From Streptomyces natalensis ATCC 27448 (GTDB taxonomy: Bacteria > Actinomycetota > Actinomycetes > Streptomycetales > Streptomycetaceae): a stretch of 64,000 nucleotides of DNA. The notes beneath the pieces were generated by a model. That model was not told where the DNA came from and ran no database searches. It saw nothing but the letters and a program-made list of their open reading frames with translations. This document shows, piece after piece, positions 26,950 to 35,368 of the stretch; within the stretch, counting starts at the first letter, position 1, and the number at the start of each line of letters is the position of its first letter. Position numbers and translations under genes: made by a program. The stretch is from positions 1-64,000 of the forward strand of contig NZ_JRKI01000063.1 of assembly GCF_000935125.1 (NCBI RefSeq), read 5' to 3'.

Positions 26950-28221
26950 TCAGGCGATGTGGTCGTTCATCAGCTCTGTGTTGAGGCGGTTGGTGAACTG
27001 GTCCATGAAGCGGGTCAGGTCGCGTGGCGGCAGGTGGAGCCCGTACTGCGCCTCCAGGTTCGCCGCGAACGCATCCGGCGTCGGCATGCCTTCGCCCTCC
27101 AGTGAGCGCCGGAACACCAGGTAGAGGTCGTCAACGGTCGGGGCCGCGGCGGGTTCCTGGGCGGGCTGGGGGTCCGGCTTCGGGACGCCCTTGCCGAGCG
27201 GGCGGGTTCCGCCCGCACCGGTCGGCACCGGGACCTGCGGCTCGTGCTCCGGCTCGGGCTCTGGGGCACGCGGCGCCGGGACCGGGACCGGGGCCTGGTC
27301 GTGCGCCGCGTGCGCCGGGATCCCCTGGTGCTCGTCGTGCGAGGGCTCATGCCCCTGCCCCTGCTCCGGCACGAACGTCGGGTCGTAGTCCCCCTGATAC
27401 GTCACCTGCTGCGGCGCCGCGAACCACGGGCTCGGCAGTTCCTCGGCGGGCTCGTGGGCCTGCGGCCCGTGGGCCGTGGGCGCCGGAGCGGCGGAGGTCA
27501 CGGCCTGCTGTGGCGCCGCCGGGAGCAACTGCGGTTCGATGCCCGCCGCGGCGAGCCCCGCGGGAGCGGTCCGGGCCAGCGGCACCCCGTACCGGGCGAG
27601 CCGCAGGGGCATCAGCGACTCCACGGGAGCCTTGCGCCGCCAGCCCCGCCCGAATCGCGACCGCAGGCGCGCCTGGTACACGAGGCGTTCCTGCTCCAGC
27701 TCGATCACCGCGTCGTACGACCGCAGCTCCCACAGCTTCATCCGCCGCCACAGCAGGAACGTCGGGAGGGGCGACAGCAGCCAGCGCGTGAGGCGCACGC
27801 CCTCCATGTGCCTGTCCGCCGTGATGTCGGCGATCCGCCCGACGGCATGCCGGGCGGCCTCGACGGTGACGACGAACAGCACCGGGATGACGGCATGCAT
27901 GCCCATGCCCAACGGGTCGGTCGCCGCCGCTGCGTTGAATGCCACGGTCGCGACGGTCAGCAGCCATGCCGTCTGCCGCAGCAGTGGGAAGGGCATGCGG
28001 ATCCAGGTCAGCAGCAGATCCAGGGCGAGCAGAACGCAGATGCCCGCGTCGATGCCGATGGGGAAGAAGTAGGCGAAGTCGCCGAACCCCTTTTTGATGG
28101 CCAGTGCACGCACGGCCGCGTAGGAGCCGGCGAAGCCGATGCCGGCGATGACCACCGCGCCGGTGATGACCACTCCGATGAGTATCCGGTGTGTGCGTGT
28201 CAGCTTCAGTGCCGCGGCCAC
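26950..28221 (-). CDS. DUF2637 membrane protein with a long Pro/Glu-rich tail
   Basis: A 423-aa protein. Four hydrophobic segments lie between about residues 10 and 135, matching the DUF2637 domain that is frequent on actinomycete conjugative plasmids and chromosomes (Spd-like). A basic region (WRRMKLWELRSYDAVIELEQERLVYQARLRSRFGRG) follows, then a low-complexity Pro/Glu/His tail, and a conserved-looking end (TVDDLYLVFRRSLEGEGMPT). GTG 28221 has GGAGGGG 7 nt upstream. It diverges from a small secreted protein gene. Function unknown; a plasmid-derived transfer-related origin is possible. Confidence 0.8.
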   Translation of the reverse strand: MAAALKLTRTHRILIGVVITGAVVIAGIGFAGSYAAVRALAIKKGFGDFAYFFPIGIDAGICVLLALDLLLTWIRMPFPLLRQTAWLLTVATVAFNAAAATDPLGMGMHAVIPVLFVVTVEAARHAVGRIADITADRHMEGVRLTRWLLSPLPTFLLWRRMKLWELRSYDAVIELEQERLVYQARLRSRFGRGWRRKAPVESLMPLRLARYGVPLARTAPAGLAAAGIEPQLLPAAPQQAVTSAAPAPTAHGPQAHEPAEELPSPWFAAPQQVTYQGDYDPTFVPEQGQGHEPSHDEHQGIPAHAAHDQAPVPVPAPRAPEPEPEHEPQVPVPTGAGGTRPLGKGVPKPDPQPAQEPAAAPTVDDLYLVFRRSLEGEGMPTPDAFAANLEAQYGLHLPPRDLTRFMDQFTNRLNTELMNDHIA

Positions 28222-28496
28222 CCGAGGACCCCTCCTAGTCGGTCTGTTGCGAGCGACAGCCTGGCACATGCGTACGGGAGAGCGTGTGGCGGTACTGGGG
28301 AGCCGGGTCACTAGGGCGATAGGGCACTGGCAAGCGGCCGGGCTCGTCTCGGACGGAACCTGTGCGTCTTCCTCCTGTGTACCTCGCCGTGCCGTCACCT
28401 CGACGGAGTAATAGGGCGTGATTTATCCGTTACTCGCGCGTTATGGCGAATGATCCCGGTGCAAGACCGGGACCAGTACAGGGAGGACAATCCGTC

Positions 28497-28754
28497 ATGG
28501 GTAAGGCATTGCGTGTGGTCGCGGGCACCCTTGGGGCCGGTGCGCTGCTGGCGTCGGCGGCAGGCGCGGCCGGAGCCGAGGGGCGCGTCCATCAGAATGC
28601 CGAGTGCGCGCCGGCGTTCAGCCTCCTGCTCCCCCCGAGCGGCAGTTGCACCATCCTTATCGACAACCACAAGAATCTCGCCCTCCTCAAGCAGGCCGCC
28701 AGCGGCGACATCAGCGGCGACGCCTCCTTGGTCGGCCCGAGAGGCCTCCGCTGA
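28497..28754 (+). CDS. Small secreted protein with two cysteines
   Basis: An 85-aa protein with a clear Sec signal (MGKALRVVAGTLGAGALLASAAGAAGA, cleavage near residue 27), leaving a mature peptide of about 58 residues with Cys37 and Cys51 spaced to form a disulfide loop. It is small like a chaplin or rodlin but lacks their repeats and motifs. GGGAGGA lies 9 nt upstream of ATG 28497. A small hairpin (TCCCGGT/ACCGGGA, 28454-28472) lies just before. It is followed by a strong terminator. Family not recognised. Confidence 0.75.
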   Translation: MGKALRVVAGTLGAGALLASAAGAAGAEGRVHQNAECAPAFSLLLPPSGSCTILIDNHKNLALLKQAASGDISGDASLVGPRGLR

Positions 28755-28794
28755 CACAAGCGTGGCACCGCGGTGGTGCGATGCACAAAGGACG

Positions 28795-28829
28795 AGAGGG
28801 CCCGCACCGTTTGTCGGTGCGGGCCCTCT
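28795..28829 (+). terminator. Terminator of the small secreted protein gene
   Basis: A perfect 15-bp stem (28795-28809 with 28815-28829) with loop TTTGT. It is the strongest hairpin near this gene. Confidence 0.88.
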
Positions 28830-28950
28830 TCGGCTGAGGTGGTTGGGCGGGGAGGTGGTGCTGCTGCTGAGCGGACAACGGGCGGAATGAATGACCTCCA
28901 TGGCGGGGGGCGGCCCGGGACCAGCCTGGTTCCCACACCTCGCTGTCGCG

Positions 28951-29814
28951 CTACTTCTCCGGCCAGGCCGTTCGTTCCGCCCTGGCAGACGGTGGTGGCG
29001 CTTCGGAACTCGGCGTGGTGGTGCCGTCCGGGGTCGTTCGGGTTCTGGTGTAGAGGACTTCGCGTCCCTGTTCCGCGGCGCGGATGAGTCCTTCGCTGAC
29101 GAAGTCGAGGAAACGGGCGGCGTTTTCGAGGCGGGTGGCGGCCGGGGTGCCGTGGCCGAGGATGCCGATGCCCTGCCGTGCGGTCTCGATGAACTGGTCG
29201 TTGGCCCGGGCGCTGCGGATCATCGACTGGTACCAGAGGTCGTCGTCGACGACGTAGCGCTCGCGGCGGCGTTCGTCGCGTTCCCGGCGGACGAGGTCCA
29301 GGCCCTCGAGGAACGTGATCGCTTTGGAGACGGACGCCGGGCTGACCGTCAGCCGCTGGGCGAGTTCGGAGGCGGTGAGGCTGCCGGTGTCGGTGGTGTA
29401 GAGGCAACCCAGTACCCGGGCCATCATCTTGGGCAGACCCGAGGTCATGAAGACGGTCGTGAGGGTCTCTTGGTAGTCGCGCACGGCCGCCGCGTCGCGT
29501 CCGTGGGCTTGCGGAAGTGCCTGCGCTGCCCGGGGCGCGGTCTGCCTGCGGCTGTGGGTGCGTTGCTGGGTGGCGCGGTGGGCGAGGTCGGCGCGGTAGC
29601 CGGCGGGGCCGCCGTTGCGCATCACCTCGCGCGTGATGGTGGAGGTCGGACGGTCGAGACGGCGGGCGATCTCGGCGTAGGCCAGACCGTCGGCCAGCCC
29701 CACCGCGATCTGCTGGCGCTCCTGCTGGGTGAGCCTGCCTCCCGGCATCACGGCCCCCTTCATGTTCCACGGGTGCTCCGTGGTGCTGCTCGGTGTTCCT
29801 GACGCCTCCACCAT
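28951..29814 (-). CDS. MarR/GbsR-like transcriptional regulator with an extra N-terminal HTH
   Basis: A 287-aa regulator with two DNA-binding parts: an IS30-like HTH near the N-terminus (LTQQERQQIAVGLADGLAYAEIARRLDRPTSTITREVMRNGG) and a MarR/GbsR winged helix (MMARVLGCLYTTDTGSLTASELAQRLTVSPASVSKAI). The C-terminus is a low-complexity tail. ATG 29814 has AAGGTG 6 nt upstream; TTG 29829 is a longer alternative and ATG 29763 a shorter one. It diverges from a DUF4097-type gene across a spacer full of GCAACG/CGTTGC sites, the likely operators. Confidence 0.87.
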   Translation of the reverse strand: MVEASGTPSSTTEHPWNMKGAVMPGGRLTQQERQQIAVGLADGLAYAEIARRLDRPTSTITREVMRNGGPAGYRADLAHRATQQRTHSRRQTAPRAAQALPQAHGRDAAAVRDYQETLTTVFMTSGLPKMMARVLGCLYTTDTGSLTASELAQRLTVSPASVSKAITFLEGLDLVRRERDERRRERYVVDDDLWYQSMIRSARANDQFIETARQGIGILGHGTPAATRLENAARFLDFVSEGLIRAAEQGREVLYTRTRTTPDGTTTPSSEAPPPSARAERTAWPEK

Positions 29815-29834
29815 AGCGTTCACCTTCAATGTAT

Positions 29835-29957
29835 TGCAACGAACGACGGTCTGGTCGTTGCATTAAACGAGAGGGCGTTGCAACGATTAATAGGCTCTCA
29901 CCTGCATGTATGCCATCTCTAAGCAAAAGTGTCGTTGCCTGAATCTGGAAAGCAACG
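29835..29957. promoter_or_regulatory. Cluster of GCAACG/CGTTGC operator-like sites
   Basis: The sites are TGCAACGA (29835-29842) facing TCGTTGCA (29855-29862); the palindrome CGTTGCAACG (29876-29885); and CGTTGC (29933-29938) facing GCAACG (29952-29957). They fill the divergent spacer between the MarR-like and DUF4097-type genes and probably bind the regulator. Confidence 0.75.
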
Positions 29958-30009
29958 TAGCGTTTCACTCGTCCGGAAACGCCGGGCCGCAAGCGCAAGG
30001 GAGAGCACC

Positions 30010-30669
30010 ATGCAGAAGTTCGACACCTCCGCCCCGATCTCCGTCGTCCTGGACATCCCCGCGGGGCGCGTCCAGTTCATCGCCGCCGACCGGGCCGACA
30101 CCTCGGTCGAGGTCCTGCCCGCGAACGCCTCGAAGAGCCGCGATGTGAAGGCGGCGGAGCAGACCACGGTCGCCTACGCCGACGGAGTCCTGCGGATCGT
30201 GAATGCGGCGAAGACCCAGTACCTGGGCCCCACCGGATCCCTCGACGTGACGGTCAAGCTGCCCGCCGGATCCCGCATCGGGGCCAAGACGGCCGGCGCC
30301 GAACTGCGCACCCTCGGCCGCCTCGGCGATATCGCCTTCGAAGGCGCCTACCGCCAGATCAAGCTGGACGAGGCCGCGAGCCTGCGCCTCACCGCGGTCG
30401 AGGGCGACGTCGAGGTCGGCCGGTGCGGCCCCGCGGAGATCAGCACCGCACGGGGCGACATCCGCATCACCGAGGCCACGGGCGGCAAGGTCGTGCTGCG
30501 TACCCAGTCCGGCGACATCACGGTCGGCGCCGCCGCCGGCGTCTCCGCCGCCCTGGACGCCGGCACCAGCCACGGCCGCATCAGCAACGCCCTCAAGAAC
30601 GACGGCACCGCCGAACTCGACATCCACGCAACCACTCCCCACGGCGACATCACCGCCCACAGCCTCTGA
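30010..30669 (+). CDS. DUF4097-type beta-helix (putative adhesin-like) protein
   Basis: A 219-aa protein built almost wholly of short beta repeats such as LRLTAVEGDVEVGRCG, IRITEATGGKVVL and GDITVGAA, the pattern of DUF4097 right-handed beta-helices. There is no signal peptide, so it is likely cytosolic. The partner MarR-like regulator is divergent and probably controls it; a serine hydrolase gene follows 84 nt downstream. No catalytic residue is evident. ATG 30010 has AAGGGAGAG upstream. Confidence 0.86.
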   Translation: MQKFDTSAPISVVLDIPAGRVQFIAADRADTSVEVLPANASKSRDVKAAEQTTVAYADGVLRIVNAAKTQYLGPTGSLDVTVKLPAGSRIGAKTAGAELRTLGRLGDIAFEGAYRQIKLDEAASLRLTAVEGDVEVGRCGPAEISTARGDIRITEATGGKVVLRTQSGDITVGAAAGVSAALDAGTSHGRISNALKNDGTAELDIHATTPHGDITAHSL

Positions 30670-30753
30670 CCCGCTCCCTCCGAAGGAGCACCCGCAACGC
30701 CCCCGGCCATCAACCACCCACCCACCCGCACACCCCACAAGGAGCACACAGAT

Positions 30754-31995
30754 ATGTCCCTCAACCTCACCGGCCGGCACGGCGGCTTCTCCGAAACAGG
30801 GCTGCGCAGAATCCGCGAGGTACTGGCACGCCATGTCGACTCCGGGAAGATTCCCGGGCTCGTCGCCCTGGTCAGCCGGGGCGGCGAGACGCACGTCGAA
30901 GCGCTGGGGACGATGCGCCATGACGGTGGCGCGCCGATGCGCCGGGACGCGATCTTCCGGATGGCCTCGACGTCCAAGCCGGTCACCATGGCGGCGGCGA
31001 TGGTCCTCCTGGACGAGTGCCGGCTGCGGCTCGACGACCTGGTGGATCCGTGGCTGCCCGAGCTCGCCGACCGTCAGGTGCTGAAGCGGTTCGACGGCCC
31101 GCTGGACGACACCGTGCCGGCGCGGCGGCCGATCACCGTACGGGACCTGCTGACCTCCACGTTCGGGCTCGGCGTGGATCTGACGTCGATGGGCACCCCG
31201 ATCATGGACGCGATCTTCGAGCGGGGCGTCTTCTCCCAGAGTGCGCAGGACACGCCCGGCGCGGATGAGTGGATGCGCCGCCTCGGCACGCTCCCGCTCA
31301 TGCACCAGCCCGGAGAGCGCTGGCAGTACCAGGTCAGCAACGATGTGCTCGGCGTGCTGGTGGAGCGCGTCACCGGCCAGTCGTTCGAGGCGTTCCTGCG
31401 CGAACGTGTCCTCGACCCGCTGGGGATGGCCGACACCGGTTTCCATGTGCCCGCCGGCAAGATCGACCGGCTGCCCACCAGCTACGTCCCCGACCCGCAG
31501 ACCGGGGAGTTCACCGTGTGGGACGAGGCGGCGGGCGGGCAGTACAGCCGGCCTCCGGCCTTCCAGTCAGGTGGCGGTGGACTGGTCTCCACCGTGGACG
31601 ACTACCACGCCTACTTCCAGATGCTGCTGAACGGCGGGATGCACGGGAGCGAGCGGATCCTGTCCCGGCCCGCCGTCGAGCTGATGACCACCAACTGCCT
31701 CACGCCCGAGCAGAACACCGCCCGCAGCGCCATGGCCCGCGACAACGTCCACATCTCGTTCGGCCAAGGACAGCACGGCGGCTGGGGCTTCGGGATGGCG
31801 GTGCGCACCTACCGCGGCGACTACGCGCCCATCGGCCAGTTCGGCTGGGACGGCGGAACCGGCACCACGACCTACGCCGACCCGCACCACCAGCTCTCCG
31901 GAACCCTGCTCACCCAGGTCGGGATGTCCACCCCGGATTCGGCGCGGGTCATCCACGACTTCTGGACGACGGTCTACCAGGCGATCGACGACTGA
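30754..31995 (+). CDS. Serine hydrolase of the class C beta-lactamase / DD-peptidase fold
   Basis: A 413-aa protein. The active-site SxxK is in RMASTSKPVTMAAAM; the YxN motif is WQYQVSNDVLGVLVE. A conserved C-terminal stretch (GGAGTTTY-like: GWDGGTGTTTYADPH) takes the place of the KTG box. There is no signal peptide, so this is probably a cytosolic esterase-type member rather than an antibiotic-resistance enzyme. AAGGAG lies 9 nt upstream of ATG 30754. It probably shares a transcript with the DUF4097-type gene. Confidence 0.9.
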   Translation: MSLNLTGRHGGFSETGLRRIREVLARHVDSGKIPGLVALVSRGGETHVEALGTMRHDGGAPMRRDAIFRMASTSKPVTMAAAMVLLDECRLRLDDLVDPWLPELADRQVLKRFDGPLDDTVPARRPITVRDLLTSTFGLGVDLTSMGTPIMDAIFERGVFSQSAQDTPGADEWMRRLGTLPLMHQPGERWQYQVSNDVLGVLVERVTGQSFEAFLRERVLDPLGMADTGFHVPAGKIDRLPTSYVPDPQTGEFTVWDEAAGGQYSRPPAFQSGGGGLVSTVDDYHAYFQMLLNGGMHGSERILSRPAVELMTTNCLTPEQNTARSAMARDNVHISFGQGQHGGWGFGMAVRTYRGDYAPIGQFGWDGGTGTTTYADPHHQLSGTLLTQVGMSTPDSARVIHDFWTTVYQAIDD

Positions 31996-32030
31996 CACCC
32001 GGCCCACCGGCCCACCGGCCCACCAGCCCA

Positions 32031-32067
32031 CCAGCCCACCGAGGGTGAGATCCCCTCGGTGGGCTGG
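32031..32067. terminator. Bidirectional terminator between the serine hydrolase and a lipoprotein gene
   Basis: CCAGCCCACCGAGGG (32031-32045) pairs perfectly over 15 bp with 32053-32067. It is preceded by five tandem GCCCACC repeats at about 32001-32040, the last within the stem. The two flanking genes converge. Confidence 0.85.
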
Positions 32068-32092
32068 TGCGGACGGTGTGGGCGGTGCGCGG

Positions 32093-32803
32093 TCAGCCGT
32101 TGGCCTTGACGGCGGCGGCGACCGCCTCCTTGGCGGCGGCCTGGGCGGACTTCAGCAGTTTGGCGGCCTTGGGGGTGTCGGCTCCGGCCATGCCCGCGCC
32201 GTTGTAGTTGACCGTGACCACGATGTTGGCCGCCCGGGCGACGATCGTCGTGTTCTTGAAGGGCGTCTTGTCCTTCTTGATGTCGTACGTGATCGCGGTC
32301 GACTCGTCGCCGGCGCCGTCGGTCTTGGCCGTCTGCACCTTCTTGGCGCCCTCGGTGCCCTTCGCGTTGGCGACCTGCTTGGCGTAGAAGTCCGCGGCGC
32401 GCTTCTCGCCGGTTCCGACGGCCGGGTTGGCGTCGGAGTCATAGCGCTGGAAGCCGACGTCCAGCCAGCGGAACTGGGTGCCGTCGACGCCGTTCTCGTC
32501 GGAGCTGTCCCAGGAGCAGGTGCCGTGCGAGGTGGCGTCGTCGGAGGTGCCCGGTTCGCCACCCTTGTTCTTCGTCTTGGGCACCAGCTTGCCCAGGGTG
32601 TCCTTGGAGAACGCCTCGCACGGGTTGGGCAGCTTCTTGTACTTGGCGGCCGCAACGGTCGCCGACGGCTTGGCCGACGTGCTGGGCGCGTCGGAGGAGC
32701 CGTCGGAGCCGTTGCTGTCCGAGCCGGAGCAGCCGGCGACGAGCATCACCGGGACTGCGGCGCAGGCGAGAAGGCTGGCGAGTCGCTTGGCTGAACGGTG
32801 CAT
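32093..32803 (-). CDS. DUF3558-type lipoprotein
   Basis: A 236-aa secreted lipoprotein. Signal peptide MHRSAKRLASLLACAAVPVMLVAGC has a lipobox LVAGC with Cys25, followed by a Ser/Asp/Gly linker (SGSDSNGSDGSSD). The mature domain (PCEAFSKDTLGKLVPKT to CSWDS) matches DUF3558 with paired Cys residues. Function in the envelope is unknown. A second DUF3558-like lipoprotein lies just upstream on the same strand, suggesting tandem duplication. Confidence 0.88.
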   Translation of the reverse strand: MHRSAKRLASLLACAAVPVMLVAGCSGSDSNGSDGSSDAPSTSAKPSATVAAAKYKKLPNPCEAFSKDTLGKLVPKTKNKGGEPGTSDDATSHGTCSWDSSDENGVDGTQFRWLDVGFQRYDSDANPAVGTGEKRAADFYAKQVANAKGTEGAKKVQTAKTDGAGDESTAITYDIKKDKTPFKNTTIVARAANIVVTVNYNGAGMAGADTPKAAKLLKSAQAAAKEAVAAAVKANG

Positions 32804-33005
32804 GGTTCCTTCGCTGTTCGTCGTCGTGGCGGCGGCCCGCCTCGCGTACGAGGGTCGTACGGGGGTCCGTACGAGGGGCGGCGCTAGACGGCACGGTACG
32901 CGGCGGAACGGGATCGGTGGCCGTTTCGTACCGTGCACGCAATCGCGCGAATGGTGGTATTTAACTTCTAACAGGGCTATAGAGGGTGAGCGGCGTGAAG
33001 TGGTG

Positions 33006-33911
33006 CTATTCGGACAGGCTGTCCGCCAGCTCGTCGGCCAGCGAACGGGCCTTGTCCTGCAGTTCCTGGCTCTGCGGCAGGTTGGTCTTGTCCGTCGACC
33101 ACTGGTCGTAGGTGATCGTCACGATCACATTCGACGTGCGAAAGACCACAGTGACATCACGGTGCACACCGGAGTCCGCGGTGGCCAGTTTGTCGTTCAG
33201 GAAGGCCGCGTCGCCGAGGCCGCCCGGGACGCGCGGCGCGGTGGAGCCGCCGGGGTCCGCGCTCGCCCCCGTGGAGGGCGACGCGGTGTCCGCCGCGCCC
33301 TTTTTGCCGCCCTTGGCCTTGCTCGTGGCCTTGCTCTTGGGGGTGCTCCCGGCCGTGCTCTCGTCCGGGGTGGCGCCCTTCGCCTCCGGGGAGCCCTTGG
33401 TGGACGGTGTCGGTGAGGCGGGAGTGGCGGAGCCGTCGGAGGGGATTTCGGCGGCCAGCTCCTTGCCCGAGTAGATCTCCTGCGCGCGGTCGTCATCGCT
33501 CACGGACGGGTCGTACGAGACCACCCGCACGATGTCGAGCGCCAGGTGGCGGGTGCCCTCGGTGGTCTCGCGCTTCCAGTGGCAGCCGACGCGGCGGTCG
33601 GTGTCATAGGTGACGTCGGGCTGGCCCGCGTAGATCTTGTCCGCGTCCTCCTGCGAAAGCTGCTGGTCATCGCCGGGCAGCAGGCTGCGTACGGTGCTGC
33701 GCGCGGGGAGCCGGCAGGCCTCGGGGAGGGTCTGGTAGCGGCCCGGCTCGGCGCTCTGGCTCGACGTGGTGGCATCGCCGCCCTTGGCGTCGGCGCCCCC
33801 GTCGTCGCTGCCGGAGCCGGCGGTGCAGCCGGTGAGGCCGACGGCGAGCGCCGCGGCCGCCACCACTGCGGCACCGGGTACGAACGACTTCCGTAGCGTT
33901 TTCGGTCGCAT
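33006..33911 (-). CDS. Second DUF3558-type lipoprotein with a long low-complexity insert
   Basis: A 301-aa lipoprotein. Signal peptide MRPKTLRKSFVPGAAVVAAAALAVGLTGC has lipobox LTGC with Cys29. The DUF3558 core (ACRLPARSTVRSLLPGDD to VGCHWKRE) is interrupted by a Lys/Ala/Ser/Thr-rich insert (roughly residues 150-235) absent from the smaller paralogue. The C-terminal helix returns to sequence resembling the neighbour (FRTSNVIVTITYDQWSTDK). ATG 33911 is the start. Confidence 0.86.
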   Translation of the reverse strand: MRPKTLRKSFVPGAAVVAAAALAVGLTGCTAGSGSDDGGADAKGGDATTSSQSAEPGRYQTLPEACRLPARSTVRSLLPGDDQQLSQEDADKIYAGQPDVTYDTDRRVGCHWKRETTEGTRHLALDIVRVVSYDPSVSDDDRAQEIYSGKELAAEIPSDGSATPASPTPSTKGSPEAKGATPDESTAGSTPKSKATSKAKGGKKGAADTASPSTGASADPGGSTAPRVPGGLGDAAFLNDKLATADSGVHRDVTVVFRTSNVIVTITYDQWSTDKTNLPQSQELQDKARSLADELADSLSE

Positions 33912-34116
33912 CGTTCGCGGGCTCCTTTCCGTGCTTCGCCTGTGCTTCGCGCGTACCTCGCCTGCGAAGATCCCCAGGAAATATGTTGCCGCCGAGCGGC
34001 GGCCGGTGGACACAATGTCTACCGCACGTGGCGACGCGGATGCCGGTCAACCGTCCAAGATCCGATGATTTGTCCGCGTTTTGCGTTTTCACTGTTTTCG
34101 GGGGAATGAGAAAGTT

Positions 34117-35310
34117 ATGTCGTACACCGAAGTGCCCGGTGCGCAGGTACCGATCCGCATGTGGACGGATCCGGCCGCGGTCGAGGGCGTCGCCATGCAG
34201 CAGCTGCGCAATGTCGCGACCCTCCCGTGGATCAAGGGGCTCGCCGTCATGCCGGACGTGCATTACGGCAAGGGGGCCACCGTCGGCTCGGTGATCGCGA
34301 TGCGCGGCGCCGTCTGCCCGGCGGCGGTCGGTGTCGACATCGGCTGCGGAATGAGCGCCGTCAGGACCTCGCTCACCGCCAACGACCTCCCCGGCGATCT
34401 CTCCCGCCTGCGCTCCAAGATCGAGCAGGCGATTCCGGTCGGGCGGGGCATGCACGACGCCCCGGTCGACCCGGGACGGCTGCACGGCCTGGCGACGGCG
34501 GGCTGGGAGGACTTCTGGGCGCGGTTCGACGGGGTGGCCGACGCGGTCAGGTTCCGCCGCGAACGGGCCGTGAAGCAGATGGGCTCGCTCGGCGGCGGCA
34601 ACCACTTCTGGGAGTTCTGCCTCGACACCGACGACTCCGTATGGATCATGCTGCACTCCGGATCGCGCAACATCGGCAAGGAACTGGCCGAATACCACAT
34701 GGGCGTGGCGCAGAAGCTTCCGCAGAACCAGGGGCTGGTCGACCGCGACCTCGCCGTCTTCATCTCCGACACCCCGCAGATGGCGGCGTACCGGAACGAT
34801 CTGTTCTGGGCGCAGGAGTACGCCAAGCACAACCGCGAGATCATGATGGCGCTCTCCCAGGACGTCATCCGCCGGGAGTTCAAGAAGGCCAGGGTCACCT
34901 TCGGCGAGGTCATCTCCTGCCACCACAACTATGTGGCCGAGGAGCAGTACGACGGCATGGACCTGCTGGTGACCCGTAAGGGCGCCATCCGGGCGGGCGG
35001 CGGCGAGTACGGCATCATTCCGGGCTCGATGGGCACCGGCTCGTACATCGTCAAGGGCCTGGGGAACCCGGCCAGCTTCAACTCGGCCTCCCACGGCGCC
35101 GGCCGCAAGATGAGCCGTACCGCCGCCAAGAAGCGCTTCTCGACGCGGGACCTGGAGGAGCAGACGCGGGGCGTCGAGTGCCGTAAGGACTCCGGGGTGA
35201 TCGATGAGATCCCGGGCGCCTACAAGCCGATCGAGAAGGTCATGGAGCAGCAGCGGGACCTGGTGGAGGTCGTCGCGCACCTCAAGCAGGTGGTGTGTGT
35301 GAAGGGCTGA
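34117..35310 (+). CDS. rtcB: RtcB-family RNA ligase/repair protein
   Basis: A 397-aa RtcB protein. The metal-binding Cys region (GVDIGCGMSA), GGGNHFWEF, HSGSRNIGK and CHHNY motifs are all present, and the GMP-linked His lies in the SHGAGRKMSR stretch near residue 330. RtcB joins 2',3'-cyclic phosphate and 5'-OH RNA ends with GTP and Mn. ATG 34117 (MSYTEVPGAQVPIRMW) is the start; an upstream in-frame TTG at 34081 is rejected. No RtcA or archease gene is nearby. Confidence 0.94.
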   Translation: MSYTEVPGAQVPIRMWTDPAAVEGVAMQQLRNVATLPWIKGLAVMPDVHYGKGATVGSVIAMRGAVCPAAVGVDIGCGMSAVRTSLTANDLPGDLSRLRSKIEQAIPVGRGMHDAPVDPGRLHGLATAGWEDFWARFDGVADAVRFRRERAVKQMGSLGGGNHFWEFCLDTDDSVWIMLHSGSRNIGKELAEYHMGVAQKLPQNQGLVDRDLAVFISDTPQMAAYRNDLFWAQEYAKHNREIMMALSQDVIRREFKKARVTFGEVISCHHNYVAEEQYDGMDLLVTRKGAIRAGGGEYGIIPGSMGTGSYIVKGLGNPASFNSASHGAGRKMSRTAAKKRFSTRDLEEQTRGVECRKDSGVIDEIPGAYKPIEKVMEQQRDLVEVVAHLKQVVCVKG

Positions 35311-35368
35311 GCGCCTGGGCCCGGCCGGGGGCCCGGGTCTCGGGCCTCTCCGATCGCCGGCCCGGGGC

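Noticed and set aside
28592-29998. 468-codon minus-strand frame through the MarR-like gene
   Set aside because: Translation is His/Pro/Arg-rich noise; the regulator frame has clear HTH domains.
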